A stretch of 64,000 nt of DNA from an uncultured Oxalobacter sp. Its GTDB lineage: Bacteria > Pseudomonadota > Gammaproteobacteria > Burkholderiales > Burkholderiaceae_D. A program made the position numbers and the translations under genes. The stretch is from assembly GCA_934401755.1 (NCBI GenBank), contig CAKRSU010000001.1, forward strand, positions 105,871 through 169,870, given 5' to 3'. A model generated the notes under the pieces. The model did no database searches and was not told the origin of the DNA. It saw only the letters and a program-made list of their open reading frames with translations. Shown here piece after piece: positions 9,422-18,316 of the stretch. How positions within the stretch are numbered: position 1 is the stretch's first letter; every line of letters starts with the position of its first letter.

Positions 9422-11041
9422 TTATGCCAACTTTCCTAACGCCGCCTTTGCCAACTCAACAAGCCCCATCGTTGAAACATCATGGTTAAGTGTGCTGCCT
9501 TCGGTTAGTTCTTGATAGATGTCTGCGGCTAACGTTTTGCCAAGTTCTACCCCCATTTGGTCAAAGCTATTAACGTTCCATATGACGCCTTGTACGAAGA
9601 CTTTGTGTTCGTATAAAGCCATGAGGGCGCCCAGTGTTTCAGGGGTGAGTGTGTTCATGAGGAGGGTGTTGCTCGGTCGCCCTCCTTCAAGGTGTTTTTG
9701 TTTGTCTTTTAAATTTTGGGTTGGATTAGGCTGGCTTCCTTGCATGAGGGCTTCTGATTGGGCAAAGCAGTTGGCCAGTAGAAGAGCATGGTGGGCATCA
9801 TAGGGGTGATTGGGGGTTAGTACGGCGATGAAGTCAACAGGACTGATGATGGTTCCTTGGTGAAGGTGTTGGAAGTAGCTGTGTTGTCCATTGGTACCGG
9901 TGCTGCCAATGATGAGTGGGGCGGTGTTTACGGTCACAGGATTTCCGTTTTTTTGGATGTTTTTTCCGTTGCTTTCCATTTCAAGTTGTTGAAGCCATTG
10001 GGGAAGGTATTTTAGGTCTTCATGATAAGGGGCAATGATTTGGGTGGTTCGGTTTTTGATGTTGATGTGCCAGATGCCAATAAGGGCAAGGATGATTGGC
10101 ATGTTTTTTTCGAGTGGCGCGTGTTTGAAATGGATGTCCATGGTATGGGCACCGGATAGGAATGCCATGAAATGGTTGTAGCCAATGGTGAGCATGACGG
10201 GGAGTCCAATAGCCGACCAGACGGAGAAGCGTCCGCCAACCCAGTCCCAGATGGGATAGATGTTGTTTTTTGGAATACCGAAGTTTTGGGCAGCTTTGGT
10301 GTTAGCCGTTACGGCGATGAGGTGTTTTGCCAGGTCTTTTTCGGTAGCTTGGGACGCATTTAGTATCCAGTTACGGACGGTTTTGGCGTTCATGAGGGTT
10401 TCTTGGGTTTTAAAGCTTTTGCTGGAGATGATGAATAAGGTGGTTTCAACTTTAAGGTGTTTGAGTAGGTGGTGGAGTTCGTGCCCGTCAATGTTGGCGA
10501 TGAAGTGGGTATTTATGTGTCCAGTATGGTAATGGCGCAAGGCATGGCAGACCATGCGAGGGCCGAGATCAGAGCCTCCAATACCAATGTTGACGATGTC
10601 GGTGATAGTTTTTCCAGTGTAGCCAGTCCAGGTCCCATTATGGATTTGCTCGGTCAATTCACGCATTTTGTCTAATACGTGATGAATTTTTGGGATGATG
10701 TTTTCTCCATCAAGAAGGATGTTGGCTGTTTTGAGCGCGCGCAGCGCAGTATGTAGGACAGCTCTGTTTTCACTGGTGTTGATTTTTTCACCCCGATACA
10801 TGGCGTCTCGTTGTTTTATGATATTTTTTTCTTTGGCTAGGTTGATGAGTGTTGACATGGCAGTCTCATCAATTTGGTTTTTTGTGTAGTCGAGTATGAG
10901 GCCTGAGGTTGCGATGGTTTGATGAGTGAGGGGCAAAGATTCTTTTTTTGACAATGATTGAACAACTTGACTATTTTGCTCTATACCATGACTTGTCGAG
11001 TCACCAAAAATCAACATTGAAGACAAATTCGAAATTTCCAT
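9422..11041 (-). CDS. pgi: Glucose-6-phosphate isomerase
   Basis: About 539 residues, close to the family norm of ~550. Landmarks include GEKINTSENRAVLHTALR, TDIVNIGIGGSDLGPRM, the phosphate-binding SSKSFKTQETLMNA, a VGGRFSVWSAIGLP segment (PGI signature 1) and the C-terminal FDQMGVELGK signature. It interconverts Glc-6-P and Fru-6-P and so links glycolysis to both GDP-mannose and dTDP-rhamnose precursors. An earlier TTG at 11101 is possible, but the ATG at 11041 has a good AGGTAAG ribosome-binding site. Codon use is odd: from roughly codon 40 on, the coding strand is rich in C and A (AAC, ACC, CCC), unlike waaP or rmlA on either side, which suggests a different origin. Confidence 0.93.
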   Translation of the reverse strand: MEISNLSSMLIFGDSTSHGIEQNSQVVQSLSKKESLPLTHQTIATSGLILDYTKNQIDETAMSTLINLAKEKNIIKQRDAMYRGEKINTSENRAVLHTALRALKTANILLDGENIIPKIHHVLDKMRELTEQIHNGTWTGYTGKTITDIVNIGIGGSDLGPRMVCHALRHYHTGHINTHFIANIDGHELHHLLKHLKVETTLFIISSKSFKTQETLMNAKTVRNWILNASQATEKDLAKHLIAVTANTKAAQNFGIPKNNIYPIWDWVGGRFSVWSAIGLPVMLTIGYNHFMAFLSGAHTMDIHFKHAPLEKNMPIILALIGIWHINIKNRTTQIIAPYHEDLKYLPQWLQQLEMESNGKNIQKNGNPVTVNTAPLIIGSTGTNGQHSYFQHLHQGTIISPVDFIAVLTPNHPYDAHHALLLANCFAQSEALMQGSQPNPTQNLKDKQKHLEGGRPSNTLLMNTLTPETLGALMALYEHKVFVQGVIWNVNSFDQMGVELGKTLAADIYQELTEGSTLNHDVSTMGLVELAKAALGKLA

Positions 11042-11308
11042 CAACTTACCTACATATTTCTTTATTGTTGTTATAACAACTAAACGACTCACCGAAATCA
11101 AGGATATTCATAAACTAATATCCTATTAATTGCTGATTTCAATAATTAAAAACCTAAAATATCATAGCCACTATTTTCTCATTTTACCGAATATGCCGTA
11201 AAGCCTCTTCTTTTAGCACAGAGAAAATAAGCTCTAAATCAAAAAAAGAAAGAACGATAAAAATAAGTTAACACATAAAAATGCGCTATACCCTCAAAAA
11301 TATATCCT

Positions 11309-11337
11309 TTAAAGGTTTTTTATAGAACGGTTATAAT
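11309..11337 (+). promoter_or_regulatory. Candidate sigma-70 promoter of rmlA
   Basis: A perfect TATAAT (11332-11337) lies 17 bases after TTAAAG (11309-11314), and about 36 bases before the rmlA start. The -35 box is a weak match. The 330-base gap between pgi and rmlA (divergent) otherwise shows no gene. Confidence 0.45.
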
Positions 11338-11373
11338 TGTGTCACATCTTTTTCAATCAATATCTCAGAAATC

Positions 11374-12261
11374 ATGAAAGGTATCATTCTTGCAGCAGGG
11401 AAAGGCACCCGATTATATCCTGCCTCACTTCCTATTTCGAAAATTTTGTTAACGATTTATGACAAGCCCATGATTTACTATCCGCTCGCAACACTCATGC
11501 AAGCGGGTATACGTGATATCCTTATTGTGACTAATCCAACCGATATTGATAACTTCAAAAAAGTACTGGGAAATGGATCACAATATGGTATTCATTTATC
11601 ATATATTCCTCAATATGAGCAAAATGGAATTGCGGCTGCTTTATTAATCGCGGAAGATTTTATCGCCCATGAGCCCTGTGCTCTTATCCTCGGAGATAAC
11701 CTCTTTTATGGATCCTCTTTGATCTCAAAAATGAAAACCGCTATTCAAAATGATATCGGGGCAACCGTATTTGGATATACGGTCAGAGATCCAGAACGTT
11801 TTGGGGTTGTTGAATTTGATGATAAAAAACAAGCCATTTCCCTTGAAGAAAAACCAAAAAAACCAAAATCCAACTATGCCGTTACTGGGTTATATTTTTA
11901 TGATGGACATGCATGCGAATATGCAAAAACTCTAAAACCTTCTGCTCGAGGTGAATTAGAGATTACCGATCTAAACAAAATCTACTTGGCAAAGCAACAA
12001 CTCCGAGTAGAACGTTTAGAACGAGGCGTCGCATGGCTAGATACAGGAACACACGATTCAATGCTACAAGCAGGAATCTTCATCCAATCCATGGAAATTA
12101 ATACAGGGCGCAAAATTGCTTGTTTGGAAGAAATTGCCTATGAACAAGGTTTTGTTTCTTCAACTCAACTATTAGATTATTTAAAAGCTTTTAAAAACAA
12201 CGGTTATTATGATTACATCCGTGAAATTGTTCTAAAAGATATATCAATACAAGATCATTGA
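11374..12261 (+). CDS. rmlA: Glucose-1-phosphate thymidylyltransferase (divergent RmlA)
   Basis: A 295-residue sugar nucleotidyltransferase of RmlA length. It keeps MKGIILAAGKGTRLYP, YDKPMIYYPLATLM, ILGDNLFYG, FGVVEFDD, EEKPKKPKSNYAVTGLYFYD and ARGELEITDLN. It should make dTDP-glucose from dTTP and Glc-1-P. Two segments differ from the usual family: SKILLTIYDKP where SKQLLPVYDKP is typical, and EQNGIAAALLIAEDF where a PxGLAQAF segment is typical. These sit near the nucleotide and sugar sites, so a shifted substrate preference is possible. It is separated from rmlBDC by seven genes and read in the opposite direction, but is the only rmlA-type gene in view. Confidence 0.85.
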   Translation: MKGIILAAGKGTRLYPASLPISKILLTIYDKPMIYYPLATLMQAGIRDILIVTNPTDIDNFKKVLGNGSQYGIHLSYIPQYEQNGIAAALLIAEDFIAHEPCALILGDNLFYGSSLISKMKTAIQNDIGATVFGYTVRDPERFGVVEFDDKKQAISLEEKPKKPKSNYAVTGLYFYDGHACEYAKTLKPSARGELEITDLNKIYLAKQQLRVERLERGVAWLDTGTHDSMLQAGIFIQSMEINTGRKIACLEEIAYEQGFVSSTQLLDYLKAFKNNGYYDYIREIVLKDISIQDH

Positions 12262-12323
12262 TCATATATAAAAATTTTATACTGATATAATGGGCAGTTC
12301 ATTTTCTTCTGTTTTATTGAGCT

Positions 12324-13415
12324 ATGAATACACCGAATGTTTCAATTATTGTTCCTATTTATAATGTTGAACAATATCTTGTTCAATGTATTGAAAGCAT
12401 TCTAATTCAATCACTTAAAAATATTGAAATTATTTTAATTGATGATGGATCCAAAGATTCATCTAGTGCAATATGTGATGACTATGCCAAAAAAGATCAC
12501 CGTATACGCGTCATTCACAAGCAAAATGGTGGGTACGGTAAAGCTGTCAATCTAGGATTTTCATTAGCACAAGGAGAATATCTCGGCATTATTGAATCAG
12601 ATGACTTCATCAAACCAGAAATGTTTGAGCGTTTATATGAGACCGCAATAGAACATGATGCCGATATTGTTAAATCAAATTTTTATCGATACTGGTCAAA
12701 ACCAACAGAACGTATTGAAAAAGCAAATCTCTTAAAACATTTTGCAAAAAACACGCCAATTAATGCGATCGATCACCCAACACTCTATACAACTATGCCA
12801 ACAATTTGGTCGGCTATCTACAAAACCGACTTCATTCGAAACAACAAAATTAGCTTTCTTGAAACACCTGGCGCTTCATATCAAGACGCTGCATTTACAT
12901 TCAAAATTTGGTTATATGCAAAACGAGCTATTTTGTTAGACGAAGCATTTTTATATTACCGTCAAGATAATGAAACTTCTTCAATCAATAGCAAAGGGAA
13001 AGTATTTTGTGTCTGTGATGAATGTGCTGAAGTCGAACGTCTGCTTCAGGCTAACTATCCCGATAATCGGCAATTATGGTTTATAAAAGATAAATTCAAA
13101 TTTGATAAATATAATTGGAATTTCTGGCGACTAGAAAATAATTTACGAATACAATTCTTACAACAATTTAGAACAGAATATTTACAAGAAGTTGATAACA
13201 TTCCAGAAAATAAATATCTAACATCATTTGAAAAATTTATCATCCGTTGGATTATTAATAATCCTAATGGATTCTACCAAGCAAGCATTACTCCTTTTTC
13301 AAAAAGGACAATGTTAAAAGCAAAATTACAATCTATTCTTGGCTTCGGAAAAACAAAATTAAAAGGGAAATTCTTTTATTTACAACAAAAAAGAATGAGA
13401 AATCATAATATTTAA
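12324..13415 (+). CDS. Glycosyltransferase family 2
   Basis: A 363-residue enzyme with a canonical GT-A N-terminal domain: VSIIVPIYNVEQYLVQCIES, ILIDDGSKDSS with the first Asp pair near residue 40, HKQNGGYGKAVNLG, and the metal-binding IIESDDFI near residue 92. The C-terminal ~130 residues are basic and carry no recognised domain. Members of this type add single sugars to LPS or capsule. It lies 60 bases after rmlA and is probably in the same transcript. The coding strand is strongly AT-rich, like the minus-strand genes that follow. Confidence 0.85.
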   Translation: MNTPNVSIIVPIYNVEQYLVQCIESILIQSLKNIEIILIDDGSKDSSSAICDDYAKKDHRIRVIHKQNGGYGKAVNLGFSLAQGEYLGIIESDDFIKPEMFERLYETAIEHDADIVKSNFYRYWSKPTERIEKANLLKHFAKNTPINAIDHPTLYTTMPTIWSAIYKTDFIRNNKISFLETPGASYQDAAFTFKIWLYAKRAILLDEAFLYYRQDNETSSINSKGKVFCVCDECAEVERLLQANYPDNRQLWFIKDKFKFDKYNWNFWRLENNLRIQFLQQFRTEYLQEVDNIPENKYLTSFEKFIIRWIINNPNGFYQASITPFSKRTMLKAKLQSILGFGKTKLKGKFFYLQQKRMRNHNI

Positions 13416-13420
13416 AACTT

Positions 13421-14680
13421 TTATTTTTTTAAATATTTTCTAAAATAGGCTAATTCTTTTTTCGCTTTTTTATATTTTAACTTATATGTGGGTTTAAATG
13501 AAACATAATACATAAATTTATTATACCAATAATCCCTAGAAAGGACGGACTCTGTTATTTTATGTTTTCTGATAAATTTCACCCCATAAAAATGAGTCTG
13601 TAATTGACTAGATAATCTAATAGATACACTATTATCTAATATAAATTCATATTTGTTAAATAAAATCTCCCAATTAAAAGATGGATTAGAATGAATCAAA
13701 ATAACATAATTAGAACAGCTTGTAGCTCTTTTTACAATATCATCTAAATCAAAAAAATCACCCGATACACAATTTAATAAAGTTGTCTGAACAAAATCAA
13801 ACTCAATTCCATAATCTGTCAACCGAATATTTTTATTGGGATAATATTTCTTAGTTTCTATTAATAAATACGGATTATGAAACATACCAATATATTGATC
13901 ATCGGCAAATTGTTTCATAAAAGTTTCATCTATCGCAGCAACCTCTAATAATGGATAAGAAATATCTAACCCTTTAGTGAATTTATAAATATCACTATTT
14001 TTTAAGATATTTTCATGATATATTTCATGAACAATAATATTTGATTGTTCTTTAGTCCGCCATAAGATATTATTTTGACGTTTTTTAAGACCTTCAACAT
14101 TATATCTAATAGGGGATGTTGTCTTAGTCTTATTGTGACGCGATGCTTGCCATTGTTTTATTACAGGATACTTCAGCTTATCATCATCAAATATACTACA
14201 ATAGTCAATAGGCAACCATGATGTCCTTAATGGATAAATTGCACTAATATCACACCATGCGCTATGTAGGCTAACCTGATCCCAATTGATAGGATCGGCA
14301 ATACATCTTTTAACCCACATATCTAATAACTTTCCTGCTAATTCTGTCTTTCCAAAATATAAAGTAGCCGATACAAATTCCCAACCATTTAATTTATGTA
14401 TCGCAAAATCACAATCTAAATTGTCAAATAATTTTGGATATTGTTCCAATGTCGAATCAGCATCCATCCATACAATGGGCTTGTCTGATTTTAACCATTG
14501 TTCTCTGATAAATGTTGCTTTATATGCACATATCGATTCCCATGCATCTCTATTTTCTATTGGAACTAATTTATAATCAATATTAAATCTTTTTAAACTT
14601 TCTTCAAGATGATGGGCAATATCTTTATATTCGTTATATGCCGTATAAAAACTTATAATAGTGAAATTATTCATTGACAT
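13421..14680 (-). CDS. Putative GT-A type glycosyltransferase, unassigned family
   Basis: A 419-residue protein. The N-terminal half looks like a nucleotide-diphospho-sugar transferase: FTIISFYTAYNEYKDIAHHL, then KPIVWMDADSTLEQYP with a DxD-type motif at residues 73-75, then DFAIHKLNGWEFVSATLYFG. The C-terminal half, from about 230, has no motif I recognise (AIDETFMKQFADDQYIGMFH, ILIHSNPSFNWEILF). No signal peptide or membrane segment is evident; the last 25 residues are Lys-rich. It is the last gene of a tight minus-strand run from the cytidylyltransferase down, 8 bases after the preceding gene. Role in glycan assembly is inferred from the DxD motif and context. A second ATG two codons in could be the true start. 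Confidence 0.6.
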   Translation of the reverse strand: MSMNNFTIISFYTAYNEYKDIAHHLEESLKRFNIDYKLVPIENRDAWESICAYKATFIREQWLKSDKPIVWMDADSTLEQYPKLFDNLDCDFAIHKLNGWEFVSATLYFGKTELAGKLLDMWVKRCIADPINWDQVSLHSAWCDISAIYPLRTSWLPIDYCSIFDDDKLKYPVIKQWQASRHNKTKTTSPIRYNVEGLKKRQNNILWRTKEQSNIIVHEIYHENILKNSDIYKFTKGLDISYPLLEVAAIDETFMKQFADDQYIGMFHNPYLLIETKKYYPNKNIRLTDYGIEFDFVQTTLLNCVSGDFFDLDDIVKRATSCSNYVILIHSNPSFNWEILFNKYEFILDNSVSIRLSSQLQTHFYGVKFIRKHKITESVLSRDYWYNKFMYYVSFKPTYKLKYKKAKKELAYFRKYLKK

Positions 14681-14688
14681 TAAGAGTA

Positions 14689-15564
14689 TTATTTCTTCAA
14701 AAGATTATATAAAGATTCCATTTCTTTGAATTTTTCTTTGTACTTATGACGTAAACTGCCTAATAAAATTTTTGAAAGAATTCCATAGCGAATATATTTA
14801 CTTACCCTAAAATCCTTGATTCTTCCAAAGTTATCATCAAATAATGAACCACTAGAAATGTCTGATTCTTTACTCGTATTTTGATACCAATCAACGAATA
14901 ATCCTTTTAAATTAACTGGGTTCACAGAAACAATCTCAATATCTGGATAATAAAGTTGGATAAAATCTTTCATTTTAGCCCATCCATAACAAACATTCCC
15001 AACAGCTAATTTATTCATATGATTATCATAATAACCATTATTAGAACAATCACATCCTATTAGATAAATACGTTTAGGATGTGTCCATAATATAAATTGC
15101 ATTGCCGAAAATACAATTGACCAATAATCACCTAGTGGATTAATACTAATATCATATGCAAATTCTGGCATTTCTTTATTAGGAGGTAATACATAATAAG
15201 GAAATACATTTTCCCTAACTAAAAATTGCTTTGGAACAATGCATGTTGGATTATAATAATCCGCTTGAATGCCTAGAAATTTTTGGCATTCATAATCCAT
15301 AAATGATTCTATCTGTTTCTTATTTTCTTTACTAAAATCTTGTAAAAACAGATACATAAATTTTACTTGATCAAATTGAAAAGCACGATTAACTCCAATA
15401 TTAATACACCCTTTAATTGGCAAATACTCCTTTAAAGTCGGGCCTGTAGCGACCAACGCAACATTTTTCCCTTTGTAAATACCTTTAAATTGAGAAAAAA
15501 CATTAGGATGTACTTTACGAGCAGCATCATATACTGATAATTTATTTACTAATCCATCATTCAT
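14689..15564 (-). CDS. DUF115/GT42-like protein of glycan clusters
   Basis: A 291-residue protein beginning with a Rossmann-like GKNVALVATGPTLKEYLP near residue 32, then a GVNRAF segment, INPLGDYWSIVFSAMQFILW and KRIYLIGCDCSNNGYYDNH around 190. This order (GxGPSL-like loop, conserved central Gly/Ser helix, GCD-x-G loop) is shared by bacterial GT42 sialyltransferases and by the DUF115/MptE-like family found in capsule and flagellin glycosylation clusters. I cannot decide between them. The start codon overlaps the end of the GT25-GT8 fusion gene by 8 bases, indicating translational coupling. No sialic acid synthesis genes are visible in the window. Confidence 0.5.
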   Translation of the reverse strand: MNDGLVNKLSVYDAARKVHPNVFSQFKGIYKGKNVALVATGPTLKEYLPIKGCINIGVNRAFQFDQVKFMYLFLQDFSKENKKQIESFMDYECQKFLGIQADYYNPTCIVPKQFLVRENVFPYYVLPPNKEMPEFAYDISINPLGDYWSIVFSAMQFILWTHPKRIYLIGCDCSNNGYYDNHMNKLAVGNVCYGWAKMKDFIQLYYPDIEIVSVNPVNLKGLFVDWYQNTSKESDISSGSLFDDNFGRIKDFRVSKYIRYGILSKILLGSLRHKYKEKFKEMESLYNLLKK

Positions 15565-17578
15565 GATCTAGATTTTTATCAATTGAAGACATTGCTTTAA
15601 TCTTAATTAATTGATCTTTTAATTTAATACATTTCTTTTCATAAGATGCTCCATTTTTACCCAGCAATCCTGAAAAGAATCTTCCTATCCAATATGAGAA
15701 ACGAATAGATATTTTTTGGTCTTTAAGATTATCAAGCCATTTTGCATTCTTATTGGCTTCTTGTTTCAACTCTTCATAAAATGGTGTTTTTTCTGCATAT
15801 TTCCAAAACAAATCATAATATTTAATTTTGGCTTGAGGTAAATGCCATGGTTTAATTGCACTAAAAAAATGAATAAATTTTGGAGACTTTTGAATACTTT
15901 CAAATGGATACTTCTCAAGTATATTAAAATACTGTTTGAATTTTTGATCTACTGATAATTGAACTTGAAAATTATATTTAAATGGAAGAATACGAACATT
16001 TTGATTAAAAATACTATTTAAAACATCCTGTTCCAAACATTTAAAAGAAATATTAGTTTTGCATTTTTTCAGAAAATCATAACGATATTGATCAACATCT
16101 AACATTTCAAGATCAAATAACAACATACCGCCATTAAAATAATCAGTACATTGCTTTAATCCAATTTCTTGCTGATATTGCTTATCTTTTGCCTTTTCCT
16201 CATTTTCAATAGAAAAAGACATAACATCTCGAACTGCACCTAACGGACGATGTAATAAATCAACATTAAATAATTCATTAATATCATATTGAACAATTGC
16301 ATCGACATCCAAACAGCATGCTTTTTTATACCCCTTCAATAAAAAAGGAATAAAACATTTATACCATACGACTTCTGTCCACCAAGATTTCCCATAAATT
16401 CGTATTTCTGGAAAATTTTGTTTAATGAAATTAGTAATATCAAAAAAACGAATACTAACGTGATTAGGGCACATTGCTTTAAGTACTATTCGATCTTGTT
16501 CTGTGAAGGTATTCTCAAAAACAATTAGATCATATTGACTCTCTAATATTGCATGCTCAATAATCGACTGCAACATCACAGCAAACTGCTTTAGATATCC
16601 ACGATCTAAAACGAAAACAATTGCATTAGCCTTATTTTTAAAATATGGCTTAATAACAAAAGCTTGATTATCTTCCAATGATTGCTTATATTCCCCCCCC
16701 TTAAAAATTTCATTACTAGAAAGGAAAGCTTCTTCTGAATTAAAACTATTAATTGTTTTTTTTCGAATACCTGCTCTACTTTTCACCTGCAATCCAAATC
16801 GGATGAGTTCACGTTTAATTTTAATGCCTAATCCCATCTTATTCCGAATACGGTGAAAAAATGCTTCTTTTCTATTATCTATAGTACTTTTAAAAACACA
16901 GTTATCTCCATGAAACTCTGAATCCTGAATACAAATAGCAGGAACAACTTGATAGCAGATTAATTGACTGAAATATGGAAAAAGACTCCCAAACATTACA
17001 TGATCAATCGGTACATAAAATCTATCAGTCATTTTCAAAAGTTTAGCTGCAGCCTCTTTTGAAATAATATAAGCAGCGGTTCCAAGATTTGAAGAATAAA
17101 AACGAGTAATGGCTTTGCCATTCATGACTAATCTAGGACTAATATCTGTAATAATTTTTTTAGTCAACACTTCAAGTTTGATAATATCTGCATTCTGAGG
17201 AATCCATGAAGTATCACTAAGAAATACATCTGCATCACGCGAAAAAATAATATCGTCTTCTAAAACAGCAGCATACTGTTTTCCAGAATTTACAATTTGT
17301 TGCCAACAAACTCTATGACTATAAAAACAGGCAATTTCTCCTTTTGTTAAGCCGCCTGGCGGCAAAACATTTGGGAAAAACCGAGCATTAAAGGAATAAT
17401 GTTGCCTATCATAATGAGCAGCTATTTCCGTATTACTAAGTCTAAAAGCATCGATCGCTGGAACACGAATTAGATTAATGTCCCCATCAATGACTCTTTT
17501 CTGCAGATATTGTATCTGCTGTTGCATAAACGAAAGCCGATCAGTACTTCTATCAAGATTAATAAGATAACAGTCCAT
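15557..17578 (-). CDS. GT25-GT8 fusion glycosyltransferase
   Basis: A 673-residue protein made of two complete catalytic modules. Residues 1 to ~250 are a GT25 (LPS galactosyl/glucosyltransferase, LgtB/LpsA type) domain: CYLINLDRSTDRLSFM, a GGLTKGEIACFYSHRVCW signature and VLEDDIIF at 106-112. Residues ~315-600 are a GT8 (LgtC/WaaJ type) domain: AIVFVLDRGYLKQFAVMLQS, KACCLDVDAIVQYD with the DxD near 423, YFNGGMLLFDLEML and a HFFSAIKPWH near the end that matches the family HxxGxxKPW motif in place. The C-terminus is basic, as in membrane-associated LPS transferases. The fusion suggests two consecutive sugar additions. It is 4 bases downstream of the cytidylyltransferase gene. Confidence 0.85.
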   Translation of the reverse strand: MDCYLINLDRSTDRLSFMQQQIQYLQKRVIDGDINLIRVPAIDAFRLSNTEIAAHYDRQHYSFNARFFPNVLPPGGLTKGEIACFYSHRVCWQQIVNSGKQYAAVLEDDIIFSRDADVFLSDTSWIPQNADIIKLEVLTKKIITDISPRLVMNGKAITRFYSSNLGTAAYIISKEAAAKLLKMTDRFYVPIDHVMFGSLFPYFSQLICYQVVPAICIQDSEFHGDNCVFKSTIDNRKEAFFHRIRNKMGLGIKIKRELIRFGLQVKSRAGIRKKTINSFNSEEAFLSSNEIFKGGEYKQSLEDNQAFVIKPYFKNKANAIVFVLDRGYLKQFAVMLQSIIEHAILESQYDLIVFENTFTEQDRIVLKAMCPNHVSIRFFDITNFIKQNFPEIRIYGKSWWTEVVWYKCFIPFLLKGYKKACCLDVDAIVQYDINELFNVDLLHRPLGAVRDVMSFSIENEEKAKDKQYQQEIGLKQCTDYFNGGMLLFDLEMLDVDQYRYDFLKKCKTNISFKCLEQDVLNSIFNQNVRILPFKYNFQVQLSVDQKFKQYFNILEKYPFESIQKSPKFIHFFSAIKPWHLPQAKIKYYDLFWKYAEKTPFYEELKQEANKNAKWLDNLKDQKISIRFSYWIGRFFSGLLGKNGASYEKKCIKLKDQLIKIKAMSSIDKNLDHE

Positions 17579-17582
17579 TACT

Positions 17583-18296
17583 TTATTTATTAGAATCAGA
17601 TATTTGCTTTAAGCAATATTCTGCCAGAGCTAAATCCTCATCTGTAGTAATTTTAAAATTTTTCTTTTCTCCGTTTACCAAATAGACAGGAATACCATCT
17701 TGATAAAGAATCCCAATTGCATCTGTTGTTTTTTCTACTGCTGTAACATTCAATTTACGATAACTACTAAGGAATTGCCCTAACCTAAATGTTTGCGGAG
17801 TTTGAACTTGATACATCCAATTACGTTCTGTTGTCGCAGACATTACCCGACCATTAATTGATTGAATAATGGTATCTGTCACAGGAATCACCGTATTAAC
17901 GGCCTGTGCATGCTGCATAGCATGAATATTTGCTTTAATAATATCCAGACTAACAAATGGACGAGCCGCATCATGCGATAAAATAATTGTATCATCTGGT
18001 GCAGATAATGCTTTTTGGCAATAACGAAGTGCTTGATATAAAGATTTTTGTCGATTGTCCGCACCAGTACAACAAACAATCTTTCCATTTCCCATTCCTG
18101 CAAACAGTGTTTCAGTATACGTAATCCAATCTGGATGAAGTGCAATAACAATATGATCTATCAAAGAACAAGCAAGGAATTTTTCAACCGTATGACAAAG
18201 AATGGATTTGCCTTCAATTTCAATATACTGTTTTGGGCATTTTGCCTGTCTAATTCGAGTCCCTCTACCCGCTGCTAGTATGATTGCAATAATCAT
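17583..18296 (-). CDS. IspD/TarI family cytidylyltransferase (ribitol-phosphate type likely)
   Basis: A 237-residue cytidylyltransferase: IIAIILAAGRGTRI, CPKQYIEIEGKSILCHTVEKF, SHDAARPFVS, the VQTPQTFRL stretch and KNFKITTDEDLALAE. Several segments (HPDWITYTETLF, the NGR...RNWMYQVQTPQTF region) look more like TarI/Bcs1 D-ribitol-5-phosphate cytidylyltransferases than like housekeeping IspD. The product would then be a CDP-alditol for surface-glycan decoration; no TarJ-like reductase is seen in the window, so an IspD or CDP-glycerol-type role remains possible. The ATG at 18296 is chosen because GGAAAG lies just before it; a TTG at 18308 overlaps that site. Confidence 0.75.
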   Translation of the reverse strand: MIIAIILAAGRGTRIRQAKCPKQYIEIEGKSILCHTVEKFLACSLIDHIVIALHPDWITYTETLFAGMGNGKIVCCTGADNRQKSLYQALRYCQKALSAPDDTIILSHDAARPFVSLDIIKANIHAMQHAQAVNTVIPVTDTIIQSINGRVMSATTERNWMYQVQTPQTFRLGQFLSSYRKLNVTAVEKTTDAIGILYQDGIPVYLVNGEKKNFKITTDEDLALAEYCLKQISDSNK

Positions 18297-18316
18297 TATT
18301 CTTTCCAAATTATTAT

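Noticed and set aside
11042-11101. Extended pgi N-terminus from a TTG
   Set aside because: No ribosome-binding site and no family similarity; the ATG at 11041 has AGGTAAG upstream.
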